Source: PALSA-505 sp963762615 (GTDB lineage Bacteria > Actinomycetota > Actinomycetes > Streptosporangiales > Streptosporangiaceae). Taken from it: DNA of 64,000 bases. The notes below the pieces were generated by a model, which saw only the letters and a list, made by a program, of their open reading frames with translations, was not told the DNA's origin and did not search any database. Positions 1 to 8,244 of this stretch are shown in pieces. Both the position numbers and the translations under genes were made by a program. The stretch lies in NCBI GenBank assembly GCA_963762615.1, contig CAVXLG010000014.1:40088-104087 (forward strand). Direction: 5' to 3'. Positions within the stretch are counted from its first letter, which is position 1, and each line of letters starts with the position of its first letter.

Positions 1-951
1 GTGGCCGGGTCAGAGCCCAGCCGGGTGAACACGATCCGCCACAGGGCATGGTTGGCCTGACGGTCACCGCCGGGGTTGAGCCGGTGGCGGGTGACTTTCC
101 CCGATGACGCGGGGATCGGGGCGGCGCCGCACAGGTGCGCCCAGGCCGCCTCGGAGCGGATCCGTCCGGGGTGGTCCCCGGCCGTGATGAGCAGCAGCGC
201 GGCGGTGCGGGGCCCGAGCCCGTAGGCGGCGAGCAGGCCCGGGGCGCGGGCAGTCACTAGCGGGACGATGAGCTCGTCCAGGCGGCTGGAGCTGGCCGTC
301 CAGGAATTGTGCGCGCCGCCCCAGTTCCCGCAGCGCGACGCGGACGGCGTAGCCGGCGACGTCGCCGGGCCGGGGCCGCAGCGAGGCGAGCCCGGTTACC
401 AGGGCGGCCGGGGTGTGCCGGGTGAACCGGGCTCGCAGGTCATCGGGGCCGGTCAGGAGCAGAGCCCTGGCCTGGTTGATCGTCCGGGTGCGCTCTCCGG
501 CGGCACTGCGCCGGGCAACCATCAGCGCCCGGATCGCTTCCACGGCACCATCCCGGCCTTTCGGCGCGCCGTCGGCCCGGCCGGACTGCGCCGCCCGCGC
601 AGCGCTGACCGCGTCCAGCGGATCGGATTTACCCTGCCGCCGCCGGTCCTGCCGGTCCGAGCGGTCCACCTCGACCACCCGGATGCCAGCTGCGGCGACA
701 TGGCGAGCCAGTCCGGCGCCGTAACTGCCAGTCCCTTCGATGCCGACCAGGGCGACGGTCCCGAACCCGCCCAGCCAGCCCAGCAGGCCGGCATAGCCAG
801 CTTGGGTGGCCGGGAACTCCCGGACGCCGAGCAGCCCGCCGATGGGATCCAGCGCGGCGGCGACATGGGTATCTGCGTGGGTGTCCACGCCGCCGGTAAT
901 TGCGGTGCGACAGGTAATGGGGCGTGCTTCTTCTACGATGGTCACAGCCAT
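1..951 (-). pseudogene. IS110-family transposase, frameshifted and cut by the window edge
   Basis: The N-terminal part (from ATG 951, or GTG 945 which has the better-spaced AGAAAGG Shine-Dalgarno) shows the DEDD RuvC-like domain of IS110 transposases: GVDTHADTHVAAALDP with its first acidic residue, VGIEGTGSYG, and KSDPLDAVSAARAA. Around position 290 the reading frame changes by one base. The other frame continues with the IS110 C-terminal Transposase_20 region (SEAAWAHLCGAAPIPASSGK, then RLNPGGDRQANHALWRI) and runs off the left edge of the window. IS110 enzymes insert circularised elements using DEDD chemistry and a serine. The frameshift makes this copy unlikely to be active unless it is a sequencing error. 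Confidence 0.85.
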
Positions 952-1220
952 CCCTTTCTCAGGTTGAGGGGTGGCACGCACCCGCTGGCCCGCCGGACCT
1001 GTAAACCCTGGCCTCTAGTCCAGGCCGGGCAGATCAGGCCGGCACCGCTGGCAGGTGCCATAAAACCTGGGCCCCGGCCGACAGATCGTCTCGCAGGACA
1101 GCCCGGACGGCATCAGCCGAATCGGAGGTCAGGCCGGGACCCAGGCTCCCGACGCTACGCCCCTGTTCAGTCAAGATCAGGGAAGCCGCGCCAGAAGCAC
1201 TGAAGTTTTCTCAGCGACTT

Positions 1221-1345
1221 TCACGTGATCATCTTGTGCTCGAATAGCACCAGGACGAGCGCGGCCTGGGCGATGAGACCGATTTTGCCTGGGCTGGCGG
1301 TGACATGCTGGAGCGTTCGCCAGCGCTGGGTCAATAGCGCGAAGC
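1221..1345 (-). pseudogene. IS5-type transposase, C-terminal piece separated by IS66 insertion
   Basis: Read on the minus strand this stretch encodes GFALLTQRWRTLQHVTAS, then PGKIGLIAQAALVLVLFEHK and a TGA stop at 1221-1223. This is the C-terminus missing from the transposase that starts at 4195. The two halves join in frame when the segment 1346-3487 and one 8-bp duplicate are removed (GERGFA + LLTQRW). It is therefore the distal exon-like piece of one interrupted gene, not a separate gene. Confidence 0.85.
1338..1345. repeat. Left target-site duplication of the IS66 element (CGCGAAGC)
   Basis: CGCGAAGC at 1338-1345 is repeated exactly at 3488-3495, immediately outside the two inverted ends. 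Eight base pairs is the duplication length known for the IS66 family. Confidence 0.9.
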
Positions 1346-1456
1346 GTAGCTATTCAGCAAGCGTCGTGGCGTTATAGCTGGTCATTTGGCGGGGCCGCCT
1401 GTCGGGTCGCGGCAGGCCGTGGCGGGTAGTTGACTGACGGGCCGGGATGACGATGA

Positions 1457-2968
1457 TTGCTTGTCGTGTCCGATGTGCCGGGGGTTCCTTCTGCGGAGGA
1501 GCTGGCAGCGTTGCCGCATGCCGAGCTGGCGACGCGGCTCGCGGAGGCGTACCGGCTCATTGCTGAGCTGTCCGTCCGGGTGGCGGAGCTGACTGCGCGG
1601 GATGAGCAGCTGGCGGCCCGGGTGGAGCAGCTGGAGCGGCAGGCCGGGAGGGATTCGTTCACGTCCTCGCGGCCCCCCTCATCGGACAGCCCGTATGGGA
1701 AGAGGGGCAAGGACCGGTCGCTGCGGGAGCGGGGAAAGCGGCGGCCGGGGAGGCAGCCGGGTGATCCGGGGACGACGATGCGCCTGGTCGATGACCCCGA
1801 TGAGCGGTGCTGGTTCCCGCCGGCCGCCTGCCGGGGCTGCGGGAAGGACCTGGCTGGCGCGGGCGTGCTGGCGCAGCGTCGTCACCAGGTCACCGACATC
1901 CGGCCGGCGCCCGCGCCGACGGTGACCGAGTACGTGGCGCAGGCCAAGGCGTGCCCGTGCTGCGGGACGGTGACCGAGGGCGAGTTGCCGCCGCGCGTGC
2001 GGGCCCGGGCCAGCTTCGGCCCGGAGGCGCACGCGCAGGCCGCGAACCTGACCTGCGGGCATCACATCCCCATCTGGCGGTCCACGGTGCTGTTGTGCCA
2101 GCTCGCGGGGGTTGCGGTCTCGACGGGATGGATGGCCGGCGTCCGCGGGAAGGCCGCCGCGCTGGTGGAGGCCAGCGGGTTCATGGATCGCGTGCGGGAG
2201 CTGCTGAAGACGGCCCAGGCGGTGCACGCGGATGAGACTCCGGCCCGCGCGTCCGGCGGCACCCGGTACGTGCACCTGGCCTGCACCGCGTACCTGACCC
2301 GCATGCATACCGGGGACCGCTCGGCGGAGGCGATCGACGCCGGCGGCGTGCTGCCCGGCTATACCGGGATCATCGTCCGGGACGGCTACGCCGGGTATGA
2401 GCACCTGACGGACGCGCTGCACGCCTGGTGCGGAGCCCATCTGCTGCGGGATCTGAAAAGCCTGTACGACTTCGAGCCCGGCCAGCAGGACTGGGCAGAG
2501 CGCATGGCATCCCTGCTCGTCCAGGCCCGCGACGCCGCGGCCGCCGCCCGCCAGGCCGGGCAGTCCGCCCTCGACGCTGATGCCCTGGAGAACCTGGTCG
2601 CCCGCTACCGGGCACTCGCCGCGGACGGGCTCGCCGCCAACTTGTACCGTCGCACCGCCACCGCGAAGGACGGCCGCCGCATCGCCCGCCGGTTCCTGCA
2701 CTTCGAGGACCTGATCCTCCGCTTCGCCACCCGCCCCGACCTGGACATCTTCACCAACAACGAGGCCGAAAGGACCATCCGGCCGGTCAAGGTCCAGCAG
2801 CGCAGCTCCGGAGGCTGCTGGCGCACCCTGCAAGGACTCGCCGACTTCGCGATCGTCCAGTCCTGCCTGTCCACCGCCGCCAAATGGGACCGCAGCAAAC
2901 TCGGCGCCCTCCGGGATCTCTTCCACGGCCACGCCTGGCTACCGCCCGGTCTCGAACCATCGGGATAA
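1457..2968 (+). CDS. IS66-family transposase
   Basis: 503 aa, DDE transposase of the IS66 (ISBst12-like) type. In order: an N-terminal coiled coil of about residues 10-62 (repeated VAELTARDEQLAARVEQLE pattern); a basic region; a zinc-finger region with CRGCGK and CPCCG (about 124-175); and the catalytic DDE core. Acidic residues are visible in HADETP (about 256), RDGYAGYEHL (about 309) and the final ITFTNNEAERTIRPVK-type motif, here IFTNNEAERTIRPVKVQQRS (about 430). Full family length, no internal stop. The start given is TTG at 1457, directly after a GATGAC stretch; a downstream GTG is possible. It should move only its own element, as no TnpA or TnpB is encoded. Confidence 0.93.
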   Translation: MLVVSDVPGVPSAEELAALPHAELATRLAEAYRLIAELSVRVAELTARDEQLAARVEQLERQAGRDSFTSSRPPSSDSPYGKRGKDRSLRERGKRRPGRQPGDPGTTMRLVDDPDERCWFPPAACRGCGKDLAGAGVLAQRRHQVTDIRPAPAPTVTEYVAQAKACPCCGTVTEGELPPRVRARASFGPEAHAQAANLTCGHHIPIWRSTVLLCQLAGVAVSTGWMAGVRGKAAALVEASGFMDRVRELLKTAQAVHADETPARASGGTRYVHLACTAYLTRMHTGDRSAEAIDAGGVLPGYTGIIVRDGYAGYEHLTDALHAWCGAHLLRDLKSLYDFEPGQQDWAERMASLLVQARDAAAAARQAGQSALDADALENLVARYRALAADGLAANLYRRTATAKDGRRIARRFLHFEDLILRFATRPDLDIFTNNEAERTIRPVKVQQRSSGGCWRTLQGLADFAIVQSCLSTAAKWDRSKLGALRDLFHGHAWLPPGLEPSG

Positions 2969-3032
2969 CGCAATCCAGCGCGGGTCCCGCGCAAGGCTTC
3001 CGGTCACCTGCGCGCCTTGGCATCATCTACCC

Positions 3033-3440
3033 GTGGACAGCGACTGGGACCGTTTCATCTTCCGGTGCCAGCAGGCCCTGGGCGACCTGGTCGAAGGACG
3101 GCCCGAACCCTTCAAGGCACTCTGGTCACACGCCGATGACGTGGTGATCATGGGCGCGTTCGGCGGTTACGAACGAGGCTGGGAACAGGTCAGCGCGCGG
3201 CTCGACTGGGCCGCCGCCGGCATCAAGGCCACCGATCGCGCCGCGGAGAACATCGTGACGGTCGTCGGCGATAACCTCGCCTGCACCGTCGATCTGGAGC
3301 ACATGACCCGTCACGCCGGTGATCAGCCGCAGCCCAGGACACTGCGCTGCACCCAGGCCTACCGCCGTGAAAACGGCGAGTGGAAGGTCATACTGCGCCA
3401 CGCTGACGAGCTTCCCGAAAAAGACGAACAGCAAAGATGA
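3033..3440 (+). CDS. NTF2/SnoaL-like (DUF4440-type) passenger protein in the IS66 element
   Basis: 135 aa from GTG 3033. It has the typical cone-fold sequence: an N-terminal helix (DWDRFIFRCQQALGDLVEGR), ALWSHADDVVIMGAFGGYERG, WEQVSARLDWAA, a central strand VVGDNLACTVDLEHMTR, and the terminal RCTQAYRRENGEWKVILRHA motif that marks DUF4440/SnoaL_3 proteins. Such proteins are small ligand-binding or isomerase-like domains; the substrate cannot be told. It starts 64 bp after the transposase stop and lies wholly inside the inverted repeats, so it travels with the element. Accessory genes in IS66-type insertion sequences are uncommon. Confidence 0.85.
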   Translation: MDSDWDRFIFRCQQALGDLVEGRPEPFKALWSHADDVVIMGAFGGYERGWEQVSARLDWAAAGIKATDRAAENIVTVVGDNLACTVDLEHMTRHAGDQPQPRTLRCTQAYRRENGEWKVILRHADELPEKDEQQR

Positions 3441-3487
3441 CTCACAGCCGCGTCACAGCACGACGTTGATGCTTGCTGAATAGCTAC

Positions 3488-4195
3488 CGCGAAGCCGCGC
3501 TCGCCCAGGCAGCGCACCGAGCGCAGCAGCGCGTTGCGGGCGCGGGTATTGATGTCGAGCTCGTTGACCCCGGCGGGCTTCTTCACCGGGACGTGGACGC
3601 CGTGACCTGCGCCTTCGTAGCCTGGATCAGCCAGGACAGGCATGGCTTCCAGGAACGGGCGCAGCACGCCTAGGACATTCTCGCGGGCGGCGGCCAGGTC
3701 ATGGACATTGCCCGGAAGCACATCAGAGACCCACAGCGGGATCCCAGAGGGGTAAAACAGCGCCTGGATGTTCCCGCCGAAGTCATGCGTCTTCCCCGAA
3801 TACCACAAATCGATCGTCTTGCCCTTGCGGCTGGTGGTTTTCTGGTGGCACCGGTCAGTGTCCACGACCTTGCCGTCCAGGATCAGGTACGGCGTGCCGC
3901 CGGCCAGGGCGCGCTGCAGCTGCTCCTGCAGGCCCGGTGCGCGGGCCGCGAGCACCCCGATCACCTCATCCAGGTACCGGTACGCCGTGGACTGCGCCAG
4001 CCCGAAGCCCCGGCCCAGCCGCGGGATATCGCCCTTGTCCCGGAACCACGCCAGCCCGAACAACGCCTGCCGGTAGCAGCCCAGCCTGCGGGTTCCCTTC
4101 CGGGTGCCGATCTCGCGACGGTGCGCGGACAGCAGCCCGGACACGAACCAGACCAGCTCCCTGGGGACATCGAGCATGACACGATAGGAGACCAC
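3488..4195 (-). pseudogene. IS5-type (DDE_Tnp_4) transposase, N-terminal piece
   Basis: The minus-strand gene from ATG 4195 encodes a helix-turn-helix N-terminus (GCYRQALFGLAWFRDKGDIP, GLAQSTAYRYLDEVI). DDE_Tnp_4 core motifs follow: YLILDGKVVDTDRC, DLWYSGKTHDFGGNIQ, VSDVLPGNVHDL and VLADPGYEGAGHG. At 3488 it is cut by the IS66 element, and the remaining codons lie at 1221-1345. The first eight bases, 3488-3495 (CGCGAAGC), are the right target duplication of that element. The reconstructed protein would be about 275 aa, normal for this family. Confidence 0.88.
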
Positions 4196-4261
4196 GCGGA
4201 GCCTCTCCCGGTAGATGGATGATCTTCAGCGAGACCTCTTCTACCGGGGGCTCCGCGTCTC
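4188..4261. repeat. Imperfect 22-bp inverted repeat upstream of the IS5-type transposase
   Basis: CGCGGAGCCTCTCCCGGTAGA (left arm within 4188-4215) pairs with TCTACCGGGGGCTCCGCG (right arm 4240-4261) with few mismatches, around a 24-nt loop. It sits just 5' of the transposase start and may be the end or subterminal repeat of that insertion sequence. Confidence 0.5.
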
Positions 4262-4415
4262 CCAGCGATCGCCGCGTATGTCTGCGTGTCTACCCAGATG
4301 ATCGTTAAGCGGCGTATGTCCAGCTCAACCTTGTTGGGAAAACCTCACTATCCACAGTCTCCCTGCCGAATATTTGTTATCGGCGGCCATGCAGGTCACT
4401 CGGTCGTCTGGCGTA

Positions 4416-4432
4416 CAGATCTACCTGATCTG
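4416..4432. repeat. CAGAAC-family repeat, 5' hairpin box only
   Basis: CAGATC-TACCT-GATCTG is a perfect 6-bp palindrome around a 5-nt spacer. It has the geometry of the 5' boxes at 11606 and 26590, with compensating base changes in the arms. No 3' box follows. It lies about 70 bp 3' of the minus-strand GNAT gene. Confidence 0.45.
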
Positions 4433-4503
4433 CGTAACTCGACCGGTGAGCGCCGCAAAGTTGCTGACTGCGCAGGTCGGCGGCGCTGTGCTCGCAGGGA
4501 CAG

Positions 4504-5076
4504 TCAAATCCCCTGCGCGGGGTCGATATCGCGGCTCACGACCCGTGCGTGCTTGCCCACCTGCCGTCCCTGCGCGAACCCGTGCTGCTCGAACAGCTCG
4601 ACCGTTGCGCTGAATAGGAACCGGCTCTGAGCTTCGCGGCCGGTGGTGGTCTCGGAGATCGCTTCGACCAGGCCGCCGCCAGCGGCGGCGATCTGCGCGA
4701 GCGCGCCCTCGAGCCCGGCTCGTGCGATCCCCTGGCCGCGGTGCCGCTTGTCGACGAAGATGCAGGTGATCCGCCAGCGCGCAGGAGGCGGCGGGTCCTT
4801 GCGGTACTCACGGCCGTGCCTGAGCTCGAGCTCGTCCGGGCTGCCGTACTGGCACCAGCCCTGTGCGAGCCCCTGCGCATCGAAGACCAGCGCCGCATGC
4901 GCGTGGCCGGCCCGCACGAGCTGCTCCTTCAGTGTGCGGGGATCGCTGATCCCTCGCTGGTACGCGGAGTGGAATGCGACGCACCAGCAGCCTCCATAGA
5001 TGCCGTTGTTGCGTTCGGCCAACTCCGCGAACGCGTCCCAGGTGGATGCGTCGAGCGGCCGGGTGGTGTACCGCAT
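4504..5076 (-). CDS. GNAT-family N-acetyltransferase
   Basis: 190 aa. The acetyl-CoA-binding segment is visible as ITCIFVDKRHRGQGIARAGL (beta-4/motif A with the R-x-x-G-x-G/A loop), followed by ALAQIAAAGGGLVEAISE and the C-terminal VELFEQHGFAQGRQVGKHAR. The N-terminal AFAELAERNNGIYGGCWCVA is shared with a common actinobacterial GNAT subgroup. The acyl acceptor is unknown. It lies 35 bp downstream of the hydrolase gene on the same strand, so the two are probably co-transcribed. Start at ATG 5076 after CGAGGAGGACC. Confidence 0.88.
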   Translation of the reverse strand: MRYTTRPLDASTWDAFAELAERNNGIYGGCWCVAFHSAYQRGISDPRTLKEQLVRAGHAHAALVFDAQGLAQGWCQYGSPDELELRHGREYRKDPPPPARWRITCIFVDKRHRGQGIARAGLEGALAQIAAAGGGLVEAISETTTGREAQSRFLFSATVELFEQHGFAQGRQVGKHARVVSRDIDPAQGI

Positions 5077-5111
5077 TGCGGGTCCTCCTCGGTGAGTGTC
5101 GCCCGGTCCGG

Positions 5112-5801
5112 TCAGGATTCCTCAGCCGCCTCCATCAGCAGGCGGGCTAGTTCGGCCGGCGCGCTGATCATGGGCCAGTGACCGGAATCGATATCGAGAA
5201 ACGAGACGTCCGCGCTCTTGGCCAGCTCGGGTACCTCGCCGTGGTCGATCCACTCCCTGGCCTGGGCCGGGGAGAACTCCGGGCAGACCAGCAGCACCGG
5301 GACGTCATAGCGGCGCTCGTCGGCTAGCGTGATCACTCCGCGGGTGACCCCTTCGGGGACCGGGATCGCCGCCGACGCGATGGCCCGCTTCGCGGCGTCG
5401 TCCAGATCGGCGGAGTCCGGCCCGTCGAACTCGCCCCAGCCCGGGAAGGGCATCGCGCCGTCCTGGGCGGGGAAGGAGGAATCGAAGTATGCCTCGCCGT
5501 CGGAGCAGGGGAAGCCGCCGATCAGGGCGACCTTGCTGATCTTGCCGGGGCGGGCGTCGGCGGCGAGCCACGCCAGGCTGCAGGCAGCGGAATGCCCAAC
5601 TACCATGGGCCTGCCCGCAGCCGCGTCGACGGCCGCGACCACCGCGGCCACCTGATCCGCGAGCGTCGCCGACGTATTGCCGTCACCCTGGCCCGGCAGG
5701 GTGACCGGCACGGCGCGGTGGCCGCGGGCCTCCAGCTGGGCGGCAACGTTGTCCCACGCCGACCCGTCGAGCCACAGGCCGGCGATCAGCAGGAAGTCCA
5801 T
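5112..5801 (-). CDS. Alpha/beta-hydrolase
   Basis: 229 aa, a single alpha/beta-hydrolase fold of the short esterase/lactonase-like type. An oxyanion segment LLIAGLWLDGSAWDNV opens the protein. The nucleophile elbow is MVVGHSAACSLAW (Ser in GHSAA), and the catalytic His is in LDIDSGHWPMIS near the C-terminus. The acid is probably in VLLVCPEFSP or nearby. The substrate cannot be predicted. The gene reads divergently from the WYL regulator at 5912 with 110 bp between, an arrangement that suggests regulation by that protein, and it precedes the GNAT gene at 35 bp. Confidence 0.9.
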   Translation of the reverse strand: MDFLLIAGLWLDGSAWDNVAAQLEARGHRAVPVTLPGQGDGNTSATLADQVAAVVAAVDAAAGRPMVVGHSAACSLAWLAADARPGKISKVALIGGFPCSDGEAYFDSSFPAQDGAMPFPGWGEFDGPDSADLDDAAKRAIASAAIPVPEGVTRGVITLADERRYDVPVLLVCPEFSPAQAREWIDHGEVPELAKSADVSFLDIDSGHWPMISAPAELARLLMEAAEES

Positions 5802-5911
5802 GGCAGTTTCTCCTTCCCCGCTGCGGCGCGGTCACGCCTGGCGTGGTCAGCGGAGTCTCCCCGACCATAGATGCGGTTCCGGACGATCTGGTTCCTGATT
5901 AGCCTGCTGTA

Positions 5912-6920
5912 GTGAAAACTGTCTCCAGCCCCACCGGACGGGCGCTGCGGGCCCTCGAGCTGCTGCAGGCCCAGCCCGGCATCACCGCCGCCCAGCTCGC
6001 GGCGCAGCTGGACGTGACCGAACGCGCCGCGCGCCGCTATGCCGCGATCTTGCGCGAGGCCGGCATCCCGATCGAGTCGAACTCGGGGGCCCTATGGCGG
6101 CTACCGGGTCGGCCGCGGCCTCCGGCTGCCACCACTGGTGTTCACCGCCGCCGAGGCGCTCGGCCTGGTCATGGCCGTGCTGGACGGCAGCCACGCAGCC
6201 GCGGACGCCGACGACCCGGTCGGCGCCGCGCTGGGCAAGATCATCCGGGCGCTGCCGGAGAACGTCGGCCGCCAGGCCGCCGCCATCCGCCAGCATGCCT
6301 GCGCGGCGCCGGACCGCGGGGCCGCACGCCCGGCCGCCCAGACCACGAGCGTCCTGGTTGCCGCCGTCGCCGCCCAGCGCCAGGTGAGCATCGGCTATCG
6401 CAGCGGGTCGGGCAGGCAGTGGGCGGAGGACGTCAACCCGTGGGCTGTCGTCGTGCGGCATGGCCGCTGGTACCTGCTCTGCCATTCGCACCGCGCCCGC
6501 GCGGTCCGCGCCTACCGCATCGACCGGATTCAGTCAGCCGCCGCAGGCGGCCAGCAGTTCCGCGCGCCCGGGGACCTGGACTACGTGGACCTGCTGGAGC
6601 AGCACCTGGGGACCGGCTGGGAGTTCCAGGCCAAGGTCGTCTTCGATGCCCCCTACGATGAGGCCGCCCGGTATGTCAGGCCGCCGATGGGTCGCCTCGA
6701 GCGCAGCGACGACGGGACGCGATGCGTCCTGACCGGCACCACCAGCAATCCGGCGATGTACGCCGGGGACTGGCTGGCCGCGATCCCGGTCCCGTTCCAC
6801 ATCGAGGGCGGACCCGAGCTCCGCGCCGCCGTCGCAGCTGCCGCCGCCCGGCTGACGGCCGCCCTCGGCACATGGCCGGACAACGAGCCTTCACCGCAGA
6901 TGAGATCACAAGCCGGATAG
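5912..6920 (+). pseudogene. WYL-domain transcriptional regulator, single-base frameshift in a G run
   Basis: From GTG 5912 the first frame encodes a DeoR/YafY-type winged helix (ALELLQAQPGITAAQLAAQL, DVTERAARRYAAILREAGIP). At the G run 6085-6089 the frame shifts by one base. The next frame carries on without loss: GPYGGYRVGRGLRLPPLVFT, then a WYL domain with HGRWYLLCHSHRARAVRAYR, and the WCX C-terminal domain. Removing one G restores a protein of about 335 aa, the normal size. WYL proteins are ligand-responsive repressors or activators. Given the otherwise intact sequence, this may be a sequencing error rather than a dead gene. It probably controls the divergent hydrolase/GNAT pair. Confidence 0.88.
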
Positions 6921-6990
6921 AGCGGTGTTTCCTGGATCACGGCCGAAGGCCCTGCCGATGGCCAGGCTCCCCCCCAGGCCGGCTTCCGCA

Positions 6991-7069
6991 CAGAACGCCC
7001 CTTCGGGCGCAGATCAGACGGCCACCCTGGGAACCACGTCGCCGTCCAGAACGGCGGCTATTTGCGCAC
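6991..7069 (+). repeat. CAGAAC two-box dispersed repeat, copy at 7.0 kb
   Basis: The 5' box CAGAACGCCCCTTCGGGCG (6991) contains a CGCCC/GGGCG hairpin. The 3' box is CAGAACGGCGGCTATTTGCG (7047). The copy lies about 70 bp after the WYL gene stop. The rest of the 6921-7303 gap holds no gene I can recognise. Confidence 0.6.
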
Positions 7070-7303
7070 TCAGCATGGACCAGCGCCGATCACCGAGCGC
7101 GCCCCGGTCATGGTCCCCGTGTGGCGTCGGATCGAGTCGGCGCGGCTGATCAGCTGGGCTCGGTGTTGGTTGCCACGCCCAGAGCATCTGGTCCTGGGAG
7201 TATGCGCCCGCGGGGCACCGACGCGCCCCGCGGGCGCAGGACGGCGCACCGGCGCCTGGAAACTCGGTGGCGCGGGCGGGTCGGCCCGTGAGAAGGTCGC
7301 CGC

Positions 7304-7822
7304 ATGGCGACCGACCGGGCGCGACCGGCGCAGGACGCGGGCGAGCGGGAGATGCTGACCGGCTGGCTGGAGCATCACCGGGGGATCTTGATCTGGAAGT
7401 GCGCGGACCTGACTGCCGGGCAACTGCGGCGGTGCGCCGTCCCGCCGTCCACCCTGTCCCTGCTGGGGTTGGTCCGGCACATGGCCGAGGTGGAGCGCGG
7501 CTGGTTCCGGCAGGTGTTCCTCGGCGAGGACCTGCCCGATCTGTACGACAGGTCCGTCGATGCGGACGCGGACTTCAACGACGTGGATCAGGCCGACCCG
7601 GCGGAGGCGTTCCATGCCTTCGAAGAAGAGTGCGCTGCGGCGCGGCAGGCGGTCGCGCAAGCCCCGGGCCTGGATGTTCTCAGCAAGCAGGCGTCTGAGC
7701 GCACGGGCCAGCCCTGGTCGCTGCGCTGGATCGTCACCCACATGATCGAGGAGTACGCGCGCCACAACGGCCACGCCGACCTGCTCCGCGAGAGCATCGA
7801 CGGCCGCACCGGCTACTACTGA
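7304..7822 (+). CDS. DinB-family (DUF664) protein
   Basis: 172 aa, four-helix-bundle DinB/YfiT superfamily, DUF664 group. Helices and the family histidine positions are visible: LVRHMAEVERGWFRQVFLGE (first His), and WSLRWIVTHMIEEYARHNGH followed by ADLLRESIDGRTGYY (second and third His). These normally bind a metal. DUF664 proteins are often thiol-dependent (mycothiol) transferase-like, but the reaction here is unknown. ATG 7304 follows GAGAAGGTCGCC. It is a stand-alone gene; a decayed paralogue C-terminus is seen at 17225-17335. Confidence 0.9.
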   Translation: MATDRARPAQDAGEREMLTGWLEHHRGILIWKCADLTAGQLRRCAVPPSTLSLLGLVRHMAEVERGWFRQVFLGEDLPDLYDRSVDADADFNDVDQADPAEAFHAFEEECAAARQAVAQAPGLDVLSKQASERTGQPWSLRWIVTHMIEEYARHNGHADLLRESIDGRTGYY

Positions 7823-8033
7823 GCGCCGGGGCACAGCCAAGCTCCTTCGCCCGGCACGCGGATCTGCGCGGGCTGCGGCGCAACTGCCGATGGTGGCGGC
7901 GGATTCCAGTGGCTGCCGGAGACTCCTTGCCTATGACCAGGCGCGACGGTTGCCTGCATCGTGCCGCGGGCCGCGCTCAGATCACCGTTCGAGTGCGGCC
8001 CAGACGAATTGATAAGCACCCGGCCCGGCCATG

Positions 8034-8056
8034 CAGAACGGGTGGCTATTTGCGCA
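8034..8056 (+). repeat. CAGAAC repeat, 3' box only, at 8.0 kb
   Basis: CAGAACGGGTGGCTATTTGC matches the 3' box at 7047 with one inserted T. It is followed at 8078 by CGGTCACTGAAGGTGATCGG, a string with a counterpart after the 20.2-kb copy. It lies about 210 bp after the DinB gene. The remainder of 7823-8244 shows no gene. Confidence 0.5.
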
Positions 8057-8244
8057 CTCACCCCAGACCAGGGTCGGTCACTGAAGGTGATCGGATGCTT
8101 AGCCCAGCGTGCCGCCCTATCGCCGAGTATGGATGCCTACTGGTTCAATAGGCATTCGCGATCCCAGCCGCGCATATTGCCTGGTTCTGTCTGGTCGCGG
8201 GGGCGCGGGGTCTTCCCGCCGAAGCTCGGCCTGCCTGATGGCCT

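Larger units (their letters stand above)
1346..3487. mobile_element. Complete IS66-family element (2142 bp) with a passenger gene
   Basis: The ends are inverted repeats: GTAGCTATTCAGCAAGC begins at 1346 and its exact reverse complement ends at 3487 (17 of 17, with partial similarity beyond). Both ends start with GTA as in IS66. They are flanked by the 8-bp duplication CGCGAAGC. Inside are the single large IS66 transposase (ISBst12-like layout, with no TnpA/TnpB helper genes) and, downstream on the same strand, an NTF2-like gene ending 47 bp before the right end. The element interrupts an IS5-type transposase. Confidence 0.92.

Noticed and set aside
1679..2932. Long minus-strand open frame (417 codons) opposite the IS66 transposase
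   Set aside because: It is the shadow of a GC-rich gene with strong third-position bias. It has no domain and lies antisense to a clearly homologous transposase.
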